DNA from: an uncultured Bacteroidota bacterium
GTDB lineage: Bacteria > Bacteroidota > Bacteroidia > Chitinophagales > Chitinophagaceae
DNA length: 12,102 nucleotides
Direction: 5' to 3'
Assembly (NCBI GenBank): GCA_946479055.1
Contig: CAMLEX010000065.1
Span: forward strand, 1 to 12,102
Shown: piece by piece, positions 7,858 through 12,102 of the stretch
Layout of the letters: each line of letters begins with the position of its first letter
Position numbering within the stretch: position 1 is the stretch's first letter
Notes under the pieces: generated by a model
Database searches by the model: none
What the model was told of the DNA's origin: nothing
What the model saw: only the letters and a program-made list of their open reading frames with translations
Made by a program: the position numbers and the translations under genes

Positions 7858-8211
7858 TTAAATGACAGCTTTCTTTAGCGCTTCTATCGTTTTCTTTTCA
7901 TTGCCGATAAAGATTTTATCGCCAATGATGGAAACAGGACGCTTTAGAAATGTATACTCTTCTAAAATATAATTCCGATAATCTTTTTCGGAAAGCTGTT
8001 TATCTTTTAATCCAAGCTCTTTATACTTCATGGCTCTGCGGCTGAAGAGTGCTTCATAAGTGCCAGCCATCTTTTTCATTTCATCCAGTTGCTTTGTCGT
8101 AATTTTTTCCGTTTTGATGTCCTGCATTTCAAAACTCCTATTGGTAATACCCGTCTCTTTGATAATTGCTGCACAGGTGCTGCATGTACCGAGATAATAT
8201 ATTTTTTTCAT
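7858..8211 (-). CDS. Spx/ArsC-family thioredoxin-fold protein
   Basis: 117 residues, a normal length for the ArsC/Spx/YffB superfamily. It begins KKIYYLGTCSTC, placing C10-x-x-C13 at the end of strand 1, as in Spx-type members. Classical arsenate reductases of this fold have a single Cys there. The C-terminal signature FLKRPVSIIGDKIFIGN with conserved Arg-Pro fits the superfamily. It is probably a cytoplasmic redox or reductase protein. The name 'arsenate reductase family' would be conventional, but arsenate as substrate is not supported, and no arsenic genes are nearby. It starts 27 bases after the stop of the phosphoglycerol-transferase gene with no terminator between, so the two are likely co-transcribed. 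The start ATG at 8211 puts the first strand directly at the N-terminus, as expected. Confidence 0.87.
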   Translation of the reverse strand: MKKIYYLGTCSTCAAIIKETGITNRSFEMQDIKTEKITTKQLDEMKKMAGTYEALFSRRAMKYKELGLKDKQLSEKDYRNYILEEYTFLKRPVSIIGDKIFIGNEKKTIEALKKAVI

Positions 8212-8238
8212 TTATCAGTTTAGCTGTTGTCTGATTTT

Positions 8239-10356
8239 CTATTCAGAATATTTTTTTTGTTGTAATAACCAGTTGGCACATTGATACCAGGCGGTTGCAA
8301 TTTTACCCAGCGAATCCTGCACAGGCTTTGGCACTGCGTTGCCGGTAATAAAATTTACGTTGCTTGCTGATATTTTTTTTACAGGTGACAACGTTATCAG
8401 CGTACTGTCTGATAAAAAGCCAAGGCCAAGGTAAGTGCTTATAAAAGCCCTTTGCGGCATATTAAGTGTCTTCAATATATCACGTCCGAAGAATTTGCTT
8501 TTATAACTCATATGTAATATTCCAAGAATAGTAGGCTGCACATCAACCTGGGAAACTATTGAATTGATCTTTTGCGGCGCAAGTATATGCGGTGCATAAA
8601 TAAGCAATGGAATATGATATCCTGTAACCGGCAAAACTGTTTTCCCGGCTGCTGATGCACAATGGTCGGCAATGAACAAAAAGATAGTATTACTGAACCA
8701 GGGCTTTTTCCGGGCTTGCTGCAAAAACTGTTTAATAGCATAGTCGGTATATTTTACGCCCCCTTCACGGGTTTTGCTTTCGGAAGATATATCAATACGG
8801 CCTTCAGGATAGGTAAAAGGCCTATGGTTTGATACCGTCATGATATGTGTAAAGAAAGGCTTACTTATTGCATAGCTTTCATCCATTTTTTTTATGGCCA
8901 GTGAAAAAAGATCTTCATCCGCAACTCCCCATATATTGGAATAATGAATCTCCCCGGGTTTTAAGGCTGATTTGTCCACCACTTCGTATCCGTTGCGACT
9001 AAAGAATGAACCCATGTTATCAAAATAACTATTCCCACCATAAATATATTCGGAATGATAGCCCTTGCTATTCAGAACAGATGCAAGAGAAAATAAGTTG
9101 CCGTTCTCATCATCCCTTCTTTTTACAATACTCTGGCCGGGAGTAGGTACAATACCTATTGATAACGCTTCTAGTCCTCTTACTGTTCGGGTACCCGTGG
9201 CAAAACAATTGGTAAAAAAAAGTGACTGTTCACTCAAAGAATCCAGGAAAGGGGTAATAGCTTGCTCGTTTCCAAATGCATGCATAAAAGATGCACTGAA
9301 ACTCTCAATACTTACAAGCACGACATTATATTTTTTCTCCGGCAGGCTATCCTTTATTTCACGCTCAATATCATAAATATCATTACTGGTAAACCTTGTC
9401 CCAGGTGTTGCCAATTGCTGACGCAAAATACCAAACGCTTCATTGTTGTTAAGGGTGGAATAATATTTTTCGAAATCAAGTTTATTGTCACTAAACGCAA
9501 CACCAAAATCATACAGACCATTTCCGGCCAATTCGTTGTTATAGGAATTGTTGCTGAACTTTTGTAAGGAACCAGTTATCAAAAAAAATGAAACTGCTGC
9601 TAAAGAAAGCAGGGCTGTGGCTATGCGGGTCCTTTTCATGATGGCAGGACGGGGAATTTCAGCGCTTTGGTCAATATATTTTTTTATAAAAAAGAAAATT
9701 CCCAGTGATAAAGCAGAAATAAACGCAATAATAGCCGGAAGCGGATAACTTTCCCTGATATTACCAATTACTTCATTGGTATAAATCAGGTAATCTACGG
9801 CAATAAAATTATATCTCGCGGAAAACTCCTGCCAGAAAAAGAATTCCGAAACGGCATTGAAAAGTAAAAGGAAAATAACCAGGATAATATCTGCATACCA
9901 CACATTCCGCCGCCATTTTTTCCTGAATAAATCCGATCGCAAAGAAAGAAAAATAAAAATCATAAGGCGAACAGCAAAAAGTCCGGCTACCACTAATTTC
10001 AATTTTCCATTATATTCTTTTGGAATAAGATTAGTAAAATAAAATACCCCGATAAAAAAGATATAAATTCCAATGCCAATAAACTTCCATGGTTTTTGAT
10101 AAATTTTATCTGAGATAAACCATTGATGAAATACAAAGGGTACAACCAAATAGGTGCAAAATACGAGGTCATAAAAAAGCCCTATACCGAGCGTATCCGC
10201 CAATTGCACAATGTTATGCTCCAGGTTTGAAAAAGATATTCCTGCCAGCACCAGCCTTGTAAGGAAGGATATACCAATAGCAATTATTGCGATTAAGAAA
10301 ACCGGGCCAAAGTAGCTCCTGAGAAATCCTTTCATTCCCGAATTATTTATTTTCAT
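8239..10356 (-). CDS. LtaS/MdoB-like sulfatase-fold membrane phosphoglycerol transferase
   Basis: 705 residues. The N-terminal 265 residues carry about seven hydrophobic segments (for example near 17-38, 57-78, 91-110, 153-174, 205-225 and 245-264). An extracytoplasmic linker and an alkaline-phosphatase/sulfatase-fold domain from about 344 to 640 follow. Metal-site elements are E351 in NVVLVSIESF, the nucleophile candidate T391 in ATGTRTVRGLE, and Asp-His in FIADHCASAAGK followed by YHIPLLIYAP. Such enzymes move phosphoglycerol from phosphatidylglycerol to an acceptor at the outer face of the inner membrane. In Gram-negatives the known acceptors are periplasmic glucans (OpgB), and true lipoteichoic acid is not expected. 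The acceptor here is unknown, so the usual name 'LTA synthase family protein' should be read as family only. The stop is TAG. It is the first gene of a probable operon with the Spx/ArsC-like gene. Confidence 0.9.
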   Translation of the reverse strand: MKINNSGMKGFLRSYFGPVFLIAIIAIGISFLTRLVLAGISFSNLEHNIVQLADTLGIGLFYDLVFCTYLVVPFVFHQWFISDKIYQKPWKFIGIGIYIFFIGVFYFTNLIPKEYNGKLKLVVAGLFAVRLMIFIFLSLRSDLFRKKWRRNVWYADIILVIFLLLFNAVSEFFFWQEFSARYNFIAVDYLIYTNEVIGNIRESYPLPAIIAFISALSLGIFFFIKKYIDQSAEIPRPAIMKRTRIATALLSLAAVSFFLITGSLQKFSNNSYNNELAGNGLYDFGVAFSDNKLDFEKYYSTLNNNEAFGILRQQLATPGTRFTSNDIYDIEREIKDSLPEKKYNVVLVSIESFSASFMHAFGNEQAITPFLDSLSEQSLFFTNCFATGTRTVRGLEALSIGIVPTPGQSIVKRRDDENGNLFSLASVLNSKGYHSEYIYGGNSYFDNMGSFFSRNGYEVVDKSALKPGEIHYSNIWGVADEDLFSLAIKKMDESYAISKPFFTHIMTVSNHRPFTYPEGRIDISSESKTREGGVKYTDYAIKQFLQQARKKPWFSNTIFLFIADHCASAAGKTVLPVTGYHIPLLIYAPHILAPQKINSIVSQVDVQPTILGILHMSYKSKFFGRDILKTLNMPQRAFISTYLGLGFLSDSTLITLSPVKKISASNVNFITGNAVPKPVQDSLGKIATAWYQCANWLLQQKKYSE

Positions 10357-10472
10357 GCAAAACTATAGTTTCCGACAATAGTTAAATAGCTAATAAAACG
10401 TTGTATTTGTTATGATTATTTGTCAAAAGAAATATTTATTGGCTTATCATGCCAGGGATTGCGTCATTTATC

Positions 10473-10494
10473 CAACAAACCATCATATTTGTTG
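10473..10494. promoter_or_regulatory. 7-8-7 dyad upstream of the nfu promoter, possible operator
   Basis: CAACAAA and TTTGTTG are perfect inverted 7-mers separated by 8 bases, ending one base before the -7 candidate. The size and place suit a dimeric regulator. The binding protein is unknown. Confidence 0.35.
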
Positions 10495-10495
10495 T

Positions 10496-10503
10496 TATTT
10501 TTG
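10496..10503 (+). promoter_or_regulatory. Putative -7 promoter element of the nfu gene
   Basis: TATTTTTG is a full match to the Bacteroidota -7 consensus TAnnTTTG and lies 18 bases before the ATG at 10522, predicting a very short leader. No clear -33 box is visible. Confidence 0.45.
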
Positions 10504-10521
10504 CGTATCAAATGTTAGATT

Positions 10522-11121
10522 ATGATCAAAACAGGTAGCCCTATCATCAGTATTTATACAGAGATGACCCCAAACCCGGAAACAATGAAGTTTGTAGCTA
10601 ATAAACTTCTTTATCCCGGTAAAAGCATTGATTTTCCCGATGCAGAAAGCGCAAAACCATCACCGCTGGCGACAGAGCTGTTTGGTTTTCCTTTTGTAAA
10701 AGCCATATTTATTGCCAGCAATTTTGTGACGCTTACGAAGACCGCCGATACTGAAGACTGGGCTGATGTGATCCCTTCCATCCGCCAGTTTTTGAAAGAA
10801 TACCTGGAAGAAGGCAAGCCGGTAGTGAATGAAGAAGAAGTAGCGGCCATGAAACAGGAGAGCAGCAATACGGTAGATGCCGATGATGATGATGTAGTAA
10901 AACGTATCAAAGAATTATTGGATAATTATGTACGCCCCGCAGTAGAAATGGATGGCGGAGCTATCCAATTTAAAAGCTATGAAGACGGTACGGTAAACCT
11001 TGCTATGCAGGGAAGTTGTAGCGGATGTCCATCATCTATGATCACATTGAAAGCCGGTATCGAAGGTATGATGAAGAGAATGATACCTGAAGTGAAAGAG
11101 GTAGTTGCGGAAGCGGAGTAA
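10522..11121 (+). CDS. nfu: NifU/Nfu-type iron-sulfur cluster scaffold protein
   Basis: 199 residues in two domains. Residues about 10-100 are an Nfu N-terminal domain (TEMTPNPETMKFVANKLL, with a PLATELFGFPFVKAIFI region). An acidic linker rich in Glu and Asp (about 101-125) follows, then the NifU C-terminal domain at about 125-195 with VRPAVEMDGGAIQF and GSCSGCPSS. C166-x-x-C169 provide the ligands by which a dimer holds a 4Fe-4S cluster for delivery to client enzymes in the cytoplasm. This two-domain layout is the one seen in mitochondrial NFU1 and many bacteria. The start at 10522 keeps the MIKTGSPIISIYTEM leader, which I believe is conserved in close relatives. The next ATG at 10564 would remove part of the N-terminal domain. 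It is transcribed alone, with its own promoter candidate and terminator, and with no other Fe-S genes nearby. Confidence 0.95.
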   Translation: MIKTGSPIISIYTEMTPNPETMKFVANKLLYPGKSIDFPDAESAKPSPLATELFGFPFVKAIFIASNFVTLTKTADTEDWADVIPSIRQFLKEYLEEGKPVVNEEEVAAMKQESSNTVDADDDDVVKRIKELLDNYVRPAVEMDGGAIQFKSYEDGTVNLAMQGSCSGCPSSMITLKAGIEGMMKRMIPEVKEVVAEAE

Positions 11122-11164
11122 TGTCTGAACTGGGATTATAGGATTATTAAGATTTTTGAGATAT

Positions 11165-11188
11165 AAAGCGGCTTGATGCCGCTTTTTT
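11165..11188 (+). terminator. Rho-independent terminator of the nfu gene
   Basis: The perfect 8-bp stem AAAGCGGC / GCCGCTTT with loop TTGAT is followed by further T residues (T6 in all), 43 bases after the nfu stop codon. Confidence 0.9.
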
Positions 11189-11220
11189 ATTTCATGAAAA
11201 TAAACGAGTGAAATTAAAAG

Positions 11221-11247
11221 ATTCGTGTTAATTCGTGTAGTTCGTGG
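11221..11247. repeat. Short tandem ATTCGTG repeat overlapping a stop codon
   Basis: Three degenerate units of about 9-10 bases follow each other: ATTCGTGTTA, ATTCGTGTA and GTTCGTGGC. From memory this phrase is common in intergenic DNA of Bacteroidota and some other phyla. Read on the minus strand it encodes the last residues (ATNYTN) and TAA stop of the saccharopine dehydrogenase-like gene. Confidence 0.6.
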
Positions 11248-12102
11248 CTACCCAGTTCACATTTCTTTCCTTCAAATAATTTATTACAAAATCAAAACAG
11301 TTTTTGTGCTTGCCGACTAACTCTGGTGGAAATACTCCTTTCTCTGTAAATAAATCTTTTGCAATGAGATTTACAGCAGCCGTGCAGGTATAGCCTGTTG
11401 TACGTGACATAGAAGAAATTTTTGTTGCCTTATCGTAACGGTCTAACAGGTTATATTCAACTGTTTTTTGCTTTCCGTCTTTTTCACCTTTCACTATCAC
11501 TTTCATTATAGTGAATTCTTCTTCTTCCGGATCAAGCTTCCATTGAGTGATAAGTATACGGGATGTAAACTGCAATGGAGAAATAGCTGTATCATTAATT
11601 AAAACCGGATCTGTTTCAAAAAAACCAGCCTGTTTCAATGCAATGATAAGGTCGATATGCCCCGGATAACGCAATGTTTTTTCCTTCATTTCCGGGATAT
11701 TTTTCATGGTGAAGATCAAAGAACGAAGGCCATCAGTATTGAAAGCCTCCAATTCTCCTATTTCATCAAACAGCACGATTTCTCTTTCACTCAATGCTGG
11801 TTTTGTCACAATGTTGCCGCCTTCCACTAATCTTGCTGGGCGTATATATTCCTCAATAACATCAATAGGAGAGAATGGCGCTTTATATTGAAATGGCGGC
11901 TTTCTTTCTTTTGGTAAACCTCCCACAAAACATTCAAACGATGTTACTTTCATTTCTTCATTATAGCGGCCAATTATAAAATTGCTCACTCCTGGTGCTA
12001 CCCCGCAATCTGTAATGACCGTTACATTTTTCTCTTTTGCTAATTTTTCTAATTGTAAAACATCTTCCGGAAAGAAAGAAATATCCACTGTGTTTTTTCC
12101 TG
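11228..12102 (-). CDS. Saccharopine dehydrogenase-family protein, 5' end beyond window
   Basis: The frame stays open to the right edge. Residues GKNTVDISFF precede and include a GTG at 12088 and read as family sequence, so that GTG is not the start and the gene continues outside. 290 residues are visible: the end of the Rossmann half (DISFFPEDVLQL, TVITDCGVAPGVSN) and the C-terminal saccharopine dehydrogenase-like domain (VGGLP, FQYKAPFSPIDVIEEY, RPARL, LEAFNTDGLRSL, EKTLRYPGHIDLI). The N-terminal NAD(P)-binding glycine motif is missing because of the window edge. Members act in lysine metabolism or on related amino-acid secondary amines in the cytoplasm, and which reaction applies here cannot be told. 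The last codons fall in a short tandem repeat. It converges on nfu, and no terminator of its own was found. Confidence 0.92.
   Translation of the reverse strand, partial: GKNTVDISFFPEDVLQLEKLAKEKNVTVITDCGVAPGVSNFIIGRYNEEMKVTSFECFVGGLPKERKPPFQYKAPFSPIDVIEEYIRPARLVEGGNIVTKPALSEREIVLFDEIGELEAFNTDGLRSLIFTMKNIPEMKEKTLRYPGHIDLIIALKQAGFFETDPVLINDTAISPLQFTSRILITQWKLDPEEEEFTIMKVIVKGEKDGKQKTVEYNLLDRYDKATKISSMSRTTGYTCTAAVNLIAKDLFTEKGVFPPELVGKHKNCFDFVINYLKERNVNWVATNYTN

Noticed and set aside
7858..8211. Naming the small thioredoxin-fold gene arsC or spx
   Set aside because: The CxxC pattern and superfamily signature do not fix arsenate reduction or RNA-polymerase binding, and no arsenic operon partners are present.
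10611..10910. 99-codon ORF antisense to nfu
   Set aside because: Ser-rich translation mirroring a well-supported coding gene. It is an ordinary antisense shadow.
12086..12088. GTG as start of the saccharopine dehydrogenase-like gene
   Set aside because: Residues before it (GKNT) fit the family, the Rossmann glycine motif is missing, and the frame runs to the edge.

Overview
The window looks like ordinary chromosomal core and near-core sequence from a Bacteroidota bacterium, most likely of the Chitinophagaceae type. The evidence is AT-rich DNA, an outer-membrane receptor of the Bacteroidota plug-plus-barrel type, lipoproteins with short lipobox signal peptides, starts without clear Shine-Dalgarno sequences, and TAnnTTTG-like -7 promoter elements. 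The family placement rests on general protein resemblance, not on a search.

Layout. The 3' part of an AraC-type regulator (1-576, +) converges on an outer-membrane beta-barrel receptor gene (617-3076, -). That receptor is interrupted by one in-frame TAG codon near its 3' end. Next on the minus strand are a lipoprotein M28 metallopeptidase (3253-4884), an AT-rich spacer of about 0.4 kb, and an OmpA-family lipoprotein with a coiled-coil stalk (5302-6174). A spacer with three imperfect dyads separates it from a divergent MFS drug-efflux-type transporter (6587-7849, +). The transporter converges, with 8 bases between stop codons, on a small Spx/ArsC-like thioredoxin-fold protein (7858-8211, -). 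That gene lies 27 bases downstream of an LtaS/MdoB-like membrane phosphoglycerol transferase (8239-10356, -), probably as a two-gene operon. A divergent Nfu-type Fe-S scaffold (10522-11121, +) ends at a strong terminator. It converges on a saccharopine dehydrogenase-family gene (11228 to the right edge, -) that runs off the window.

Theme and noteworthy points. Many products act at the cell envelope (receptor, lipoprotein peptidase, peptidoglycan-binding lipoprotein, efflux pump, phosphoglycerol transferase), but the genes are separated by terminators and do not form one system. I found no undescribed multi-gene system, phage, insertion sequence, CRISPR array, tRNA or rRNA. The best leads are the amber codon in the receptor gene, two dispersed-type repeats that have become the last codons of the genes they abut, and dyads beside the Nfu and MFS promoters.
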